From Dyella telluris (GTDB lineage: Bacteria > Pseudomonadota > Gammaproteobacteria > Xanthomonadales > Rhodanobacteraceae), in contig NZ_CP060412.1 of assembly GCF_014297575.1 (NCBI RefSeq), positions 3,596,001-3,660,000 on the forward strand: a DNA stretch of 64,000 bases, written 5' to 3'. The notes beneath the pieces were generated by a model. The model saw only the letters and a list, made by a program, of their open reading frames with translations, made no database searches and was not told the origin of the DNA. Every line of letters begins with the position of its first letter. The first letter of the stretch is position 1. Position numbers and translations under genes: made by a program. Shown here in pieces: positions 52,075 through 62,121 of the stretch.

Positions 52075-53268
52075 ATGAGCAAAGACATCGTTCTCGCCTT
52101 CTCCGGTGGCCTCGACACCAGTTTCTGCGTGCCTTACCTCAAGGAACGCGGCTGGGCCGTGCACACCGTCTTCGCTGATACCGGCGGCGTGGATGCCGAG
52201 GAGCGCGCCTACATTGAGCAGCGCGCCAAGGAACTGGGCGTGGCCAGCCATGTCACGGTCGACGGCGGCCCGGCGATCTGGAACGGTTTCGTGAAGCCCT
52301 TCGTGCAGGCGGGCGAGGCCTATCAGGGCCAGTACCCGCTGCTGGTGTCCGACCGCTACCTGATCGTGGATGCCGCCATTGCCCGCGCCAAGGAGCTGGG
52401 CACCAAGGCCATCGCGCACGGCTGCACCGGCATGGGCAACGACCAGGTGCGTTTCGACCTGGCCGTGAAGGCGCTGGGCGACTACCAGATCGTGGCGCCG
52501 ATCCGCGAGATCCAGAAGGAACACACCCAGACCCGCGCCTACGAGCAGGCCTATCTGGAAGAGCGCGGCTTCGATGTGCGCGCCAAGCAGAAGAGCTACA
52601 CCATCAACGAGAACCTGCTGGGCGTGACCCTTTCCGGTGGCGAGATCGACCACTGGAAGACGCCGGGTGAAGGTGCGCGTGGCTGGTGCAAGCCGCGTTC
52701 CGAATGGCCGTCCGAGAAGCTGTCGGTCACCGTGGGCTTCGAGAAGGGCGAAGCCGTGTCGCTCAATGGCGAAAAGCTGCCGGGCGCCAAGCTGCTGGCC
52801 AAGCTCAACGAGCTGTTCGCGCCGTACGGCGTGGGCCGTGGCATGTACACCGGCGACACCACCATCGGCCTCAAGGGCCGCATCGTGTATGAAGCGCCGG
52901 GCCTGATTTCCCTGCTCACCGCGCATCGTGCGCTGGAAGAAGCCGTGCTGACCAAGCAGCAGAACCGCTTCAAGCCGGACGTGGCACGCAAGTGGGTGGA
53001 AGTGGTGTACGAAGGTTTCTTCCACGATCCGATCAAGACCGACCTGGAGGCCTACCTGACCTCCAGCCAGAGCACGGTCAATGGCGAAGTGGTGCTGGAA
53101 ACCTCGGGCGCGCAGGTGACGGCGGTGGAAGTGCGTTCGCCGCACATCCTCAATGCCAAGGGCGCGACCTACGCGCAGTCGGCCGACTGGGGCGTGGAAG
53201 AGGCCGAGGGCTTCATCAAGCTGTTCGGCATGAGCAGCACCCTGTGGGCGGAAATCAACCGCAGCTGA
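52075..53268 (+). CDS. argG: argininosuccinate synthase
   Basis: This 397-residue ATP-dependent ligase joins citrulline and aspartate. The PP-loop AFSGGLDTS is at residues 8-16; [16 protein letters not shown] and the C-terminal [16 protein letters not shown] are present. AGGA precedes the ATG. It is the third step after argF' once ArgE' has removed the acetyl group. Confidence 0.96.
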   Translation: MSKDIVLAFSGGLDTSFCVPYLKERGWAVHTVFADTGGVDAEERAYIEQRAKELGVASHVTVDGGPAIWNGFVKPFVQAGEAYQGQYPLLVSDRYLIVDAAIARAKELGTKAIAHGCTGMGNDQVRFDLAVKALGDYQIVAPIREIQKEHTQTRAYEQAYLEERGFDVRAKQKSYTINENLLGVTLSGGEIDHWKTPGEGARGWCKPRSEWPSEKLSVTVGFEKGEAVSLNGEKLPGAKLLAKLNELFAPYGVGRGMYTGDTTIGLKGRIVYEAPGLISLLTAHRALEEAVLTKQQNRFKPDVARKWVEVVYEGFFHDPIKTDLEAYLTSSQSTVNGEVVLETSGAQVTAVEVRSPHILNAKGATYAQSADWGVEEAEGFIKLFGMSSTLWAEINRS

Positions 53269-53290
53269 GCGACGGAAGGAGCGCGGCACG

Positions 53291-53725
53291 ATGGGCGACA
53301 ATCTGCACATTTCCACGGACAAGGATCAGCTCGACCTCGCGCTGATCCATGATTTCCTTTCGACCGGCTCAAGCTGGGCGCAGGGGATTTCGTTGTCGAC
53401 GGTGCGTCGTTCCATCGAGCATTCGCTGTGTTTCGGCGGCTACGTGGGCAGCGGCCAGGTGGCGTTCGCGCGGGTCATTTCCGACTTCGCCACCTTCGCC
53501 AATCTTGTCGACGTGTTCGTGCTCCCAGCCCATCGCGGCAAGGGCTATGGCAAGTGCGTGGTGGATGCGGTGATGTCGCATCCCCATCTGCAGGGGCTGC
53601 GCCGGTTCACCCTGGCCACCTTCGACGCACACGAGCTTTACGCACGCCATGGCTTCACCACGCCTGTCCGCCCGGACACGCTGATGGAAATCTATCGGCC
53701 CGGCATTTATCAATCGGCTCCGTGA
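53291..53725 (+). CDS. GNAT-family N-acetyltransferase
   Basis: This 144-residue acetyltransferase has the acetyl-CoA motif VLPAHRGKGYGKCVV and FVGGYV-type strands (CFGGYVGSGQVAFARVISD), and ends LYARHGFTTPVRPDTLMEI, the YjdJ/YncA-like layout. The substrate is unknown. The same gene slot between argG and argE suggests a link to acetylated intermediates, but NAGS activity is already supplied by argAB. GGAAGGAG precedes the ATG. Confidence 0.85.
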   Translation: MGDNLHISTDKDQLDLALIHDFLSTGSSWAQGISLSTVRRSIEHSLCFGGYVGSGQVAFARVISDFATFANLVDVFVLPAHRGKGYGKCVVDAVMSHPHLQGLRRFTLATFDAHELYARHGFTTPVRPDTLMEIYRPGIYQSAP

Positions 53726-53736
53726 TTACGGAGCCG
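53715..53736. terminator. hairpin spanning the GNAT stop codon
   Basis: CGGCTCCGT and ACGGAGCCG form a 9-bp stem around GATT. The stop codon lies in it. No T-run follows, so it may slow rather than end transcription into argE'. Confidence 0.4.
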
Positions 53737-53762
53737 TCGATGCACTTTCTACGACGGACCTC

Positions 53763-54857
53763 ATGAGCGCATTACTGGACGACACCCTTCGACATCTTCG
53801 CGCGCTGGTCAGCTACGACACGCGCAATCCGCCACGTGAGATCGGCACCGGTGGCATTTTCGATTACCTGCGGGACAACCTGCCGGGCTTCGACGTCACC
53901 GTGACCGACTACGGCGCGGGTGCCGTGACGCTTTACGCCGTGCGCGGCAAGCCGAAGGTGCTGTTCAACGTGCATCTGGATACGGTGCCCGATTCCCCGC
54001 ACTGGACGGCCAGCCCGCACGAACTGCGCGTGACCGAAGACCGCGCCATCGGCCTGGGTGCCTGCGACATCAAGGGTGCTGCCGCCGCGCTGGTGGCCGT
54101 GGCCAATGTCACCAAGGGTGACATGGCGCTGCTGCTGTCCACCGACGAGGAAGCCAACGATCCGCGCTGCATCGCCGGGTTCCTGAAGGACAAGCCCGCT
54201 TACGACGCGATTATCGTGGCCGAGCCCACCAAGGGTGAGGCGGTGCTCGCACATCGCGGCATCCACTCCGTGCACATGCGCTTCAAGGGTCAGGCCGGTC
54301 ACGCGTCGGGCGAGCAGAAGCCCAGCGACAGCGCCGTGCACCAGGCGGTGCGCTGGGGCGCGGCCGCGCTGGATCACGTGGAGAAGCTGGCGCACGAGCG
54401 TTTCGGTGGCCTGACCGGCCTGCGCTTCAACATCGGTCGTGTGGATGGCGGCATCAAGGCGAACATGATCGCCCCGTCGGCGGAGGTCCGTTTTGGCTTC
54501 CGCCCGTTGCCGACCATGGCGCCTGCCCAGTTGCTGGAAACCTTCCGCACGCTGGTCGAGCCGCATCCGGTGTCGTTCGAAGAACTGTTCCATGGCGATT
54601 CGCTGCCGGCCGGCGACACCGCCACTGCCGAAGCACGCCGCCTCGCCGCGCGTGACCTGGCTGACGAACTCAACATTCCCATTGGCAATGCCGTGGACTT
54701 CTGGACCGAGGCGGCGCTGTTCTCCGCCGCCGGCTACATCAGCTTCGTGTACGGCCCCGGCGATATCGCGCAGGCGCACACCGCCGACGAGTGGGTCTCG
54801 CTCGATCAGCTGAAGCATTACGCCGACACCATTTACCGCATCATCGACAAGAGTTGA
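53763..54857 (+). CDS. argE': N-acetylcitrulline/acetylornithine deacetylase
   Basis: This 364-residue M20 metallo-hydrolase shows [10 protein letters not shown] (first metal His), [14 protein letters not shown] (bridging Asp), [10 protein letters not shown] (catalytic Glu pair) and [16 protein letters not shown] in the dimer domain. In xanthomonads the homologous enzyme acts on N-acetylcitrulline made by the acetylornithine transcarbamylase, so I assign that substrate from context. The argAB GTG follows by 5 bases. Confidence 0.92.
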   Translation: MSALLDDTLRHLRALVSYDTRNPPREIGTGGIFDYLRDNLPGFDVTVTDYGAGAVTLYAVRGKPKVLFNVHLDTVPDSPHWTASPHELRVTEDRAIGLGACDIKGAAAALVAVANVTKGDMALLLSTDEEANDPRCIAGFLKDKPAYDAIIVAEPTKGEAVLAHRGIHSVHMRFKGQAGHASGEQKPSDSAVHQAVRWGAAALDHVEKLAHERFGGLTGLRFNIGRVDGGIKANMIAPSAEVRFGFRPLPTMAPAQLLETFRTLVEPHPVSFEELFHGDSLPAGDTATAEARRLAARDLADELNIPIGNAVDFWTEAALFSAAGYISFVYGPGDIAQAHTADEWVSLDQLKHYADTIYRIIDKS

Positions 54858-54862
54858 ACAAC

Positions 54863-56179
54863 GTGGAAGCCCACAAGCACACCCGGAAAACCATCGTGCG
54901 CCTGCTTTCGAGCATGGGGAGCGCGAAGGAGATCCAGCAATACCTCAAGCGCTTCTCGCAGCTCGACGCCAAGCGCTTCGCCGTGGTCAAGGTCGGTGGC
55001 GCGGTGCTGCGCGATGACCTGCCGGCACTGACTTCGTCGCTGACCTTCCTGCAGCAGGTGGGCCTGACCCCGATCGTGCTGCACGGCGCGGGTCCGCAGC
55101 TGGACGAGGAGCTCTCGGCCGCCGGCATCGAGAAGCACACGGTGAATGGCCTGCGCGTGACCACGCCCAAGGCGCTGGCCATCGTGCGCAAGGTGTTCCA
55201 GGAGCAGAACCTGCGCCTGGTCGAGGCGCTGCAGACCATGGATACGCGTGCCACGTCCGTGCCGTCTGGCGTGTTCACGGCCAGCTATCTGGACCGCGAT
55301 ACCTATGGTCTGGTCGGCAAGGTCAGCAGCATCAACCTGGCACCGATCGAAGCCAGCCTGCGTGCCGGCTCCATTCCGGTGATTGCCAGCCTGGGCGAAA
55401 CGGAAGAGGGTCAGATCCTCAACGTCAACGCCGACTTCGCCGCCAATGAACTGGTGCGCGTGCTGCAGCCGTACAAGATCGTGTTCCTTACCGGCACCGG
55501 CGGCCTGCTGGACGACAAGGGCAACATCATCGACTCGATCAACCTGAGCACCGAGTTCGACCACCTGATGTCGCAGCCCTGGATCAACGGCGGCATGCGC
55601 CTGAAGATCGAACAGATCGCGGACCTGCTGGGCGACCTGCCGCTGACCTCGTCGGTGTCGATCACCAAGCCGTCGGAACTGGCCAAGGAGCTGTTCACCC
55701 ACAAGGGGTCGGGCACGCTGGTGCGTCGTGGCGAAAAGGTGAAGCGCTTCGAGTCGTGGGAGGGCATCGACCAGGCGCGCATGCGCGAGCTGATCGAATC
55801 CAGCTTCGGTCGCTCGCTGGTGCCCGATTACTTCGAGCGCACCACGCCATTCCGCGTGTACGTAAGTGAAAACTATCGCACCGCGATGATCCTTACCATG
55901 GAAGACGGCCTGCCGTACCTGGACAAGTTCGCCGTGCTCGACGACGCGCAGGGCGAAGGCCTTGGCCGTGCCGTATGGCAGGTGATGCGCGAGGAGAATC
56001 CGCAGCTGTTCTGGCGTTCGCGCCACGGCAACGCCGTCAACCATTTCTACTACGCCGAATCGGATGGCTGTCTCAAGCAGCCGCGCTGGAAAGTGTTCTG
56101 GTACGGCATCGAAGACTTCGACACGATCGCCAGCTGCGTCGCGCATTGCGCGCAGCGCCTGCCGACCCTGGTGGACTGA
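54863..56179 (+). CDS. argB: bifunctional N-acetylglutamate synthase/kinase
   Basis: This 438-residue fusion is of the xanthomonad NAGS/K type. The N-terminal amino-acid kinase domain (about 40-285) has [21 protein letters not shown] and LTGTGGLLD; the C-terminal GNAT domain (about 290-438) has [20 protein letters not shown] and [18 protein letters not shown]. It supplies the first two steps of arginine synthesis and is related to animal NAGS. The start is GTG at 54863; the longer upstream frame overlaps argE'. Confidence 0.94.
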   Translation: MEAHKHTRKTIVRLLSSMGSAKEIQQYLKRFSQLDAKRFAVVKVGGAVLRDDLPALTSSLTFLQQVGLTPIVLHGAGPQLDEELSAAGIEKHTVNGLRVTTPKALAIVRKVFQEQNLRLVEALQTMDTRATSVPSGVFTASYLDRDTYGLVGKVSSINLAPIEASLRAGSIPVIASLGETEEGQILNVNADFAANELVRVLQPYKIVFLTGTGGLLDDKGNIIDSINLSTEFDHLMSQPWINGGMRLKIEQIADLLGDLPLTSSVSITKPSELAKELFTHKGSGTLVRRGEKVKRFESWEGIDQARMRELIESSFGRSLVPDYFERTTPFRVYVSENYRTAMILTMEDGLPYLDKFAVLDDAQGEGLGRAVWQVMREENPQLFWRSRHGNAVNHFYYAESDGCLKQPRWKVFWYGIEDFDTIASCVAHCAQRLPTLVD

Positions 56180-56182
56180 CCC

Positions 56183-57136
56183 ATGAGCACGACAAAACAT
56201 CGCATCGGCATTGTCGGCGCCCGTGGCCATACCGGTGCGGAGCTCATCCGCCTGGTGGCCGCGCATCCGGCGCTGGAACTGTCTTTTGTCTCTTCGCGTG
56301 AGCTGGATGGCCAGCGCGTGGCCGACCACGTGGACGGTTTCCCCAGCGAACTGCGCTACGCCAGCCTCGACGCCGATGCCGTGGCGGCGCAGGGCGCCGA
56401 CGTGGTGGTGCTCGCGCTGCCGAACGGCAAGGCTGCGCCGTACGTGGAAGCCATCGACAAGGCCAAGCCCGACACGCTGGTCGTCGACCTGTCGGCCGAC
56501 TATCGCTTCAACGAGAAGTGGTACTACGGCCTGCCGGAGCTGACCCGTCAGTTGTGGCGTGGCGAAAAGCGCATCAGCAATCCGGGTTGCTATGCCACGG
56601 CGATCCAGCTGTCCATCGCGCCGCTGAAGGACCTGCTGGCGGCGCCGCCGGTGAGCTTCGGCGTGTCCGGCTACTCGGGTGCGGGTACCACCCCGTCCGA
56701 CAAGAACGATCCGGAAAAGCTGCGCGACAACCTGATGCCGTATTCGCTCACCGGCCACATGCACGAGAAAGAGGCCAGCCGCCACCTCAATGTGCCGGTG
56801 GAATTCATGCCGCACGTGGCGCCGCATTTCCGTGGCCTCACGGTCACCACCAACCTCTATCTGGCCCGCCAGGTGAAGCGCGAAGACATCGTCAACCGCT
56901 TCAAGGGTGCCTACGAGGGCGAGAAGCTGGTGCACGTGGTGGATGAGGCACCCTGGGTTAGCCATATCGCGCACAAGCACCACGTGGATATCGGCGGTTT
57001 CGCCGTGTCCAACGACGGCAAGCGCGTGGTGGTGGTGGCGACGCTCGACAACCTGCTCAAGGGCGCAGCGACGCAGGCCATGCAGAACATCAATCGCGCC
57101 ATTGGCGTGGACGAATACACCGCGATTCCGGTTTAA
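56183..57136 (+). CDS. argC: N-acetyl-gamma-glutamyl-phosphate reductase
   Basis: This 317-residue NADPH-dependent reductase is the third arginine step. It has the nucleotide motif [17 protein letters not shown] (residues 8-24) and the catalytic Cys136 in [13 protein letters not shown]. The [18 protein letters not shown] stretch is the type-1 family segment. It starts 3 bases after argB. Confidence 0.95.
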   Translation: MSTTKHRIGIVGARGHTGAELIRLVAAHPALELSFVSSRELDGQRVADHVDGFPSELRYASLDADAVAAQGADVVVLALPNGKAAPYVEAIDKAKPDTLVVDLSADYRFNEKWYYGLPELTRQLWRGEKRISNPGCYATAIQLSIAPLKDLLAAPPVSFGVSGYSGAGTTPSDKNDPEKLRDNLMPYSLTGHMHEKEASRHLNVPVEFMPHVAPHFRGLTVTTNLYLARQVKREDIVNRFKGAYEGEKLVHVVDEAPWVSHIAHKHHVDIGGFAVSNDGKRVVVVATLDNLLKGAATQAMQNINRAIGVDEYTAIPV

Positions 57137-57223
57137 GAGCGAGAAGTGAGTTGAGAAGAGTGAGTGGCGAGAGAAGGGCGCGCATGCACCGGCTCTCTCT
57201 CGTTCCTCACTTCTGTCTTCTAT
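57137..57223. repeat. purine/pyrimidine long inverted repeat, copy 2
   Basis: A GA-rich arm (GAGCGAGAAGTGAGTTGAGA and onward) is mirrored by CTCTCTCTCGTTCCTCACTT, much like 11556-11647. It fills the argC-argH gap and might form a long hairpin inside the operon transcript. Confidence 0.65.
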
Positions 57224-57239
57224 TTTCCAAGGATTTGTT

Positions 57240-58535
57240 ATGGCTCAGCCTCTCTGGCAAAAATCCAACATCAAGATCGACGCGCGCATCATGGCGTTCC
57301 TCGCCGGCGACGACGTGGTGCTGGACCGCGAGTTCTTCCTGCACGACATCACCGCCAGCAAGGCCCATGTGGAAGGTCTGGCGAATATCGGCGTGGTGAG
57401 CGCCGACGAGGCCGCCGCGCTCAAGCGCGAGCTGGACGTGCTGGCGGATGATTTCCGTGCCGGCAACTTCGTGCTGGACGACCGCTATGAAGACGGCCAC
57501 TCGGCCATCGAGGCGCGCCTGACCGAGCGCCTGGGCGATGCGGGGCGTCGCGTGCACACGGGCCGCAGCCGCAATGACCAGATTCTGGTGGCCACGCGCC
57601 TGTGGCTGAAGGAGCAGCTGGCTGCGCTGGAGCAGTATTCCCGCGCCATTGCCAAGGTCTGCCTCGATCGCGCCGCCCAGCCGGCCGTGCCGCTGCCGGG
57701 GTACACGCACCTGCAACGCGCGGTGGTGTCCTCTACTGGCATGTGGTTCGCCGGTTTCGCCGAGGCGTTCATCGACAACACGCTGCGGGCGAAGCAGACC
57801 GCCTTGCTCATTGATGCCAACCCGCTGGGCACGGCTGCCGGTTATGGCGTGAACCTGAAGCTGGATCGCGAGCACACCACGCAGGCGCTGGGCTTTGCCC
57901 GCATGCAGGTATCGCCGATCTACGCGCAGCTGTCGCGTGGCAAGTTCGAAATGGCTGTGCTTGAAGCCATTGCCGCCGCGCTGCTGGACGTGCGCCGCCT
58001 CGCCTGGGATCTCTCGCTGTTCACCACGGCGGAATTCAATTTCGTGAAGCTGCCGAGCGAATACACCACCGGCAGCTCCATCATGCCGAACAAGCGCAAC
58101 CCGGACGTGGTAGAACTGCTGCGCGCCAGCTACGCCAGCGTGGCTGCTGCCCGCACCGAGATCGAGCAGCTGCTGTCGTTGCCGTCGGGCTATCAGCGCG
58201 ACCTTCAGTTCTCCAAGGGCTCGCTGTTCCATGGCTGCCGGCATGGCCTGGCCGCGCTGGAGCTGGTGCCAGACCTGCTGGCCCGCATGGAGTGGAACGA
58301 GCCGGCCATGCGCGCCGCCATCGAGCCGGCCATGTACGCCACCGACGTGGCGATCGAGCAGGCCGCGGCAGGTGTGCCGTTCCGTGACGCCTACCGCGCG
58401 GCTGCCGATGCGGCGGCTTCCGCGGGCGAAGGGCGCACGCCCGAGGCCAGCCTGGCGGCCCGCGTGTCGCCCGGATCTGGCCATGACCTGCGCCTGGATG
58501 AATTGCGCGATAGACTCAGCCGTCTGGACGGCTAA
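57240..58535 (+). CDS. argH: argininosuccinate lyase
   Basis: This 431-residue lyase releases arginine and fumarate. The family signature [17 protein letters not shown] lies at about residues 278-294; [18 protein letters not shown] is present near residue 100. It is slightly shorter than E. coli ArgH (457), as in other xanthomonads. AAGGA precedes the ATG. Confidence 0.95.
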   Translation: MAQPLWQKSNIKIDARIMAFLAGDDVVLDREFFLHDITASKAHVEGLANIGVVSADEAAALKRELDVLADDFRAGNFVLDDRYEDGHSAIEARLTERLGDAGRRVHTGRSRNDQILVATRLWLKEQLAALEQYSRAIAKVCLDRAAQPAVPLPGYTHLQRAVVSSTGMWFAGFAEAFIDNTLRAKQTALLIDANPLGTAAGYGVNLKLDREHTTQALGFARMQVSPIYAQLSRGKFEMAVLEAIAAALLDVRRLAWDLSLFTTAEFNFVKLPSEYTTGSSIMPNKRNPDVVELLRASYASVAAARTEIEQLLSLPSGYQRDLQFSKGSLFHGCRHGLAALELVPDLLARMEWNEPAMRAAIEPAMYATDVAIEQAAAGVPFRDAYRAAADAAASAGEGRTPEASLAARVSPGSGHDLRLDELRDRLSRLDG

Positions 58536-58538
58536 ACG

Positions 58539-58907
58539 GTGAAAGGCATGGGGACCGTCAGTACGGGGAATGCCGAACATTACACATGGGGTCAGGGGTG
58601 CGATGGCTGGCATTTGCTGGCCGGCGACGACCTCAGCATCATCGAGGAGCGCATGCCGCCGGGCACGTGGGAAGCCCGCCACCGGCATGCGCGGTCCCGC
58701 CAGTTCTTCCGTGTACTGGAAGGCGAGCTGACCATCGAGCTCGAAGGGGTCACCCATCGGGTCGCTGCGGGGTGTGGCTTGCACGTACCTCCGGGCACGG
58801 CCCATCAGGTGCGCAACGACAGCCAGGGCGACGCGCGGATGCTGGTGGTGTCCTCGCCACGCAGCCATGGGGATCGCATCGACGCTCCGCCGGAGCCGCA
58901 GCCATGA
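58539..58907 (+). CDS. cupin-domain protein
   Basis: This 122-residue single cupin has the metal motifs RHRHARSRQFFRVLEGELTI and CGLHVPPGTAHQVRN, with conserved His and Glu. Such proteins may be dioxygenases, isomerases or binding proteins; no substrate is evident. The start may be GTG at 58539 or ATG at 58548. Its stop overlaps the proB ATG as ATGA, so it is part of the arg-pro operon. Confidence 0.8.
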   Translation: MKGMGTVSTGNAEHYTWGQGCDGWHLLAGDDLSIIEERMPPGTWEARHRHARSRQFFRVLEGELTIELEGVTHRVAAGCGLHVPPGTAHQVRNDSQGDARMLVVSSPRSHGDRIDAPPEPQP

Positions 58908-60079
58908 GCGGTGCGATGCAGGCGCAAGCCATTCCCGAACAGGCGCTGCCAGCCTGGCGCCGCGCCGTGCTGAAGGTGGGCAGTAACCTGCTGGCCGCTG
59001 ACGGTGGCGGCCTCACGCCGCACTACGCCAAGGCGCTGGCGGGTTTCATCCAGGCCAGCCGCGATGCCGGCCGGCAGGTCGTGCTGGTGTCGTCCGGTGC
59101 GGTGGCCGCAGGGCGTGCTCAGTTGCGGGCCCATGCTCCCAGCGGTGGCGATCTGGCGGCCCGGCAGGCGCTGGCCGCACTGGGACAGGCGCCGATGATC
59201 GCGCTCTGGCAGTCGCTGAGCCCGCGGCCAGTGGCGCAGGTGCTGCTGACCCATGACGACCTGCGCAATCGCCGGCGTTACCTCAATGCCCGTGCCACCT
59301 TGCGTGAACTGCTCGCGCTGGACGTGTTGCCTGTGGTGAACGAGAACGACACGGTGGCCGTCGACGAGCTGAAGCTGGGCGACAACGACAACCTTGCCGC
59401 CATCGTCGCGGCGCTGGTCGATGCCGACCTGCTGCTGATCGCCTCGGACATTGACGCGCTCTACACCGCCGACCCGCGTCGCGACCCCACGGCCGTGCCG
59501 TTGGGGCGAGTGGAGGCGCTCACGCCCGAGGTGCTGGCCATGGCCGGGGGCAGCGGCAGCAGCGTCGGCACGGGTGGCATGCGCACCAAGCTGGAGGCTG
59601 CGGCCAAGGCAGCCGCGGCCGGCGTGCCCACCGCGCTGTTCAGCGGCCGGAACGAGGACGCGGCACGGGCGCTTGTCCACGGCCGGCTCCGCGGCACCTA
59701 TTTCGCCGTCGCCCGCAGTCGCATGCAGGCCCGCAAATACTGGCTGCGCCACGCACCTGCCGCACCGGGACGCATCCACGTGGATGAGGGCGCGGTGCGC
59801 GCGCTCACCGGCGGTCGTGCTTCGCTGCTCCCGGGCGGCGTTCGCGACGTCAGTGGCGAGTTTCATCGCGGCGACCTAGTGGAGATCGTCGATGCCGCCG
59901 GACATCCGGTGGCGCGTGGCCTGTGCCAGTACGGCGATGGCGAAGTGAGGCGCCTGGCGGGGCGACACAGCCGCGATATCGAAGCCGTGCTGGGTTACAG
60001 CTACGGTTCGGAGATCGTGCACCGGGACGATCTCGCCACGCTGGCGGATATCGAAACGACGGGAGAGATCGACGCATGA
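58904..60079 (+). CDS. proB: glutamate 5-kinase
   Basis: This 391-residue kinase makes glutamyl-5-phosphate, the first step to proline. It has the kinase opening [45 protein letters not shown] and [14 protein letters not shown]-terminal PUA domain (about residues 280-370) is present. The N-terminus is about 20 residues longer than in E. coli. It is coupled to proA by ATGA. Confidence 0.95.
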   Translation: MSGAMQAQAIPEQALPAWRRAVLKVGSNLLAADGGGLTPHYAKALAGFIQASRDAGRQVVLVSSGAVAAGRAQLRAHAPSGGDLAARQALAALGQAPMIALWQSLSPRPVAQVLLTHDDLRNRRRYLNARATLRELLALDVLPVVNENDTVAVDELKLGDNDNLAAIVAALVDADLLLIASDIDALYTADPRRDPTAVPLGRVEALTPEVLAMAGGSGSSVGTGGMRTKLEAAAKAAAAGVPTALFSGRNEDAARALVHGRLRGTYFAVARSRMQARKYWLRHAPAAPGRIHVDEGAVRALTGGRASLLPGGVRDVSGEFHRGDLVEIVDAAGHPVARGLCQYGDGEVRRLAGRHSRDIEAVLGYSYGSEIVHRDDLATLADIETTGEIDA

Positions 60080-61341
60080 GCGACATTCGTTCGCAGGCCC
60101 TGGCATGCCGCGATGCGGCCCCGCTATTGGCCATGCTGGACAGCACGGCCAAGCGCGCGTTGCTGGCCGACATGGCGGCGGCGCTGGAGCGCCACGAAGA
60201 CGACATCCTCGCGGCCAACGCGAAGGACATGCAGCACGCGGCAGGAAAGGGCGTGCATGGCGCGATGCTCGACCGGCTTCGCCTGGATGAATCGCGCATC
60301 AGGGCGATGGCCGATGGCCTGCGCGACGTGGCTGCGCTGCCCGACCCGGTCGGCGTGGTCACGCATCGCGATACGCTGGCCAACGGCGTGGTGGTCGAGC
60401 GCGTGCGCATTCCGCTGGGCGTGGTGGCGATGATCTACGAGGCTCGCCCCAACGTAACCGCGGACGCTGCCGCGCTGTGCCTGATGGCGGGCAATGCGGT
60501 GATCCTGCGTGGCGGCTCCGAAGCGGTCGAATCCAATCGTGCGATCGCAGCGGCACTTCACGAGGCGCTGCACGCCCACGGATTACCCGCCGCCGCGGTC
60601 ACCGTGGTGGACGACCTGCGTCGCGACACCATGGTGGAGCTGCTGCAACTGAGCGACATCGTGGATCTGGCCATTCCTCGCGGCGGCGAAGGGCTGATTC
60701 GGTTCGTGACCGAGCACGCGCGCGTACCCGTGATCAAGCACTACAAGGGCGTATGCCACTTGTACGTGGATGGTTCGGCGGACCTCACGCTGGCGCTGAA
60801 CCTGCTGGTCGATGGCAAGGCTTCGCGACCCGGGGTGTGCAACGCACTTGAAACCGTGCTGATCCATCGCGATGTCGCCGCGGAATTCCTGCCGCGTGCC
60901 GCAGCGGCACTGCGCGAGCGTGGCGTGGACCTGCGCGGCGACGAGGCCACCCGCGAGCTCGTGCCGGACGCCAGCATGGCCACCGATGACGACTACGCCG
61001 CCGAATTCCTGGACCTGATCATTGCCGTGCGCGTGGTCGATGGCCTGGGTGAAGCCATTGCCCATATTCGTCGTTACGGTTCGGATCACACGGAAGTCAT
61101 CGCCACCAGCGATGAGGCGGCCGCGCAGCGCTTCGTGCAGTCATTGCGCTCGGCGGTGGTGATGGTCAATGCGTCCTCTCGTTTCTCCGATGGCAGCCAG
61201 CTCGGGCTGGGTGCAGAGATCGGCATCTCCACCACGCGACTGCATGCCTACGGGCCCATGGGTGCGGAATCGCTGACCATCGAGCGCTACGTGGTGCGCG
61301 GGAGAGGGCAGGTGCGGCATCAGGAAAGCCGCATCGGTTGA
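60076..61341 (+). CDS. proA: gamma-glutamyl phosphate reductase
   Basis: This 421-residue NADPH-dependent reductase converts glutamyl-5-phosphate to the semialdehyde. The catalytic Cys255 is in [36 protein letters not shown] and the late [20 protein letters not shown] are family marks. It ends the arg-pro cluster; proC is not in the window. Confidence 0.95.
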   Translation: MSDIRSQALACRDAAPLLAMLDSTAKRALLADMAAALERHEDDILAANAKDMQHAAGKGVHGAMLDRLRLDESRIRAMADGLRDVAALPDPVGVVTHRDTLANGVVVERVRIPLGVVAMIYEARPNVTADAAALCLMAGNAVILRGGSEAVESNRAIAAALHEALHAHGLPAAAVTVVDDLRRDTMVELLQLSDIVDLAIPRGGEGLIRFVTEHARVPVIKHYKGVCHLYVDGSADLTLALNLLVDGKASRPGVCNALETVLIHRDVAAEFLPRAAAALRERGVDLRGDEATRELVPDASMATDDDYAAEFLDLIIAVRVVDGLGEAIAHIRRYGSDHTEVIATSDEAAAQRFVQSLRSAVVMVNASSRFSDGSQLGLGAEIGISTTRLHAYGPMGAESLTIERYVVRGRGQVRHQESRIG

Positions 61342-61368
61342 GGACGCCACCCTTCGTGGTGCGGCTTT

Positions 61369-61447
61369 TGTAGGAGCGCACCCTGTGCGCGATCGGGCCA
61401 GCGGATGCCTTCGCAAAGTCCGGTCGCGCACAGGGTGCGCTCCTACA
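61369..61447. repeat. isolated REPIN after proA
   Basis: TGTAGGAGCGCACCCTGTGC is mirrored by GCACAGGGTGCGCTCCTACA. It stands alone in the proA gap, without modules C, D or F, so REPINs move or persist independently of the composite element. Confidence 0.88.
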
Positions 61448-61463
61448 CGGGTGGGAAGGCAGC

Positions 61464-61961
61464 TTATTTGCCGGTATCGATGGCGTGGTGGTCGTAGCTC
61501 ACCACGCGTGTCATCTGCCACTGGCCGTTCTGGTAGCGCCAGATGTTCATGAACTTGCCCATGCCCTCGCACTTGCCGGTATCCATCTGGCAGAAGCGGT
61601 GCGTGCCCATCTCGATGGCGCCGTAATCCTTGATCGGATACACCTCGAGCGTGCCGACCAGTTCACGCCGTACCTTGTGGCAGATGTTCTTGCGGGTGGC
61701 TTCCACCACCGCCTCGCGTGAGTGCTGCACGCCGCCCTTGTCGTGATAGAACTCCACGTCGTCGCTGAAGTAGTCGCCGAAGGTCTTCATGTCACAGGTG
61801 TTGAAGGCGTCGAACACCTTGGTATCCAGCGAGGCGATGGTGCGGTTGAGGGCATCCCCCGTGGGCAGGGCATCCGTGTCGGCGGCGTGCGCCATGGCCA
61901 TGGCGAACAGCGGGGCGATCAGGCTGGTCAAACGGACGATCTGCGTGTGGCGCATGGTCAT
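61464..61961 (-). CDS. exported NTF2-like (DUF4440/SnoaL-type) protein
   Basis: This 165-residue protein has a signal peptide (LIAPLFAMAMAHAAD). The mature part has the NTF2-like cone fold: LDTKVFDAFNTCDMKTFGDY, FSDDVEFYHDKGGVQHSREA and KFMNIWRYQNGQWQMTRVVS. Such domains bind small ligands or act as hydrolase/isomerase scaffolds. Several cysteines (NTC, NICH, FCQ, KCEG) could form disulfides in the periplasm. No specific role is known. The 160 bases up to kynU show only short GTCCGGAC-type palindromes. Confidence 0.78.
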   Translation of the reverse strand: MTMRHTQIVRLTSLIAPLFAMAMAHAADTDALPTGDALNRTIASLDTKVFDAFNTCDMKTFGDYFSDDVEFYHDKGGVQHSREAVVEATRKNICHKVRRELVGTLEVYPIKDYGAIEMGTHRFCQMDTGKCEGMGKFMNIWRYQNGQWQMTRVVSYDHHAIDTGK

Positions 61962-62121
61962 TCCTTGTCTTGGGTATGCCGATCATCCAGCAATCGGCAT
62001 GCAAGGGCGAGTTATGAGGCCAAGTGCTTGATAACGCGGCATCAGTATGGCCCGGTGTGGTCCCAGGCCGGTGTCCATGGACATAGTCCGGACGGATGGA
62101 CGTCCGTTTGGACGCCCTGGC

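Noticed and set aside
54833..56983. 716-codon frame antisense to argB and argC
   Set aside because: Same reason. Both sense genes have complete catalytic motifs.
57207..58868. 553-codon frame antisense to argH and the cupin gene
   Set aside because: Shadow frame. The sense strand encodes the lyase signature.
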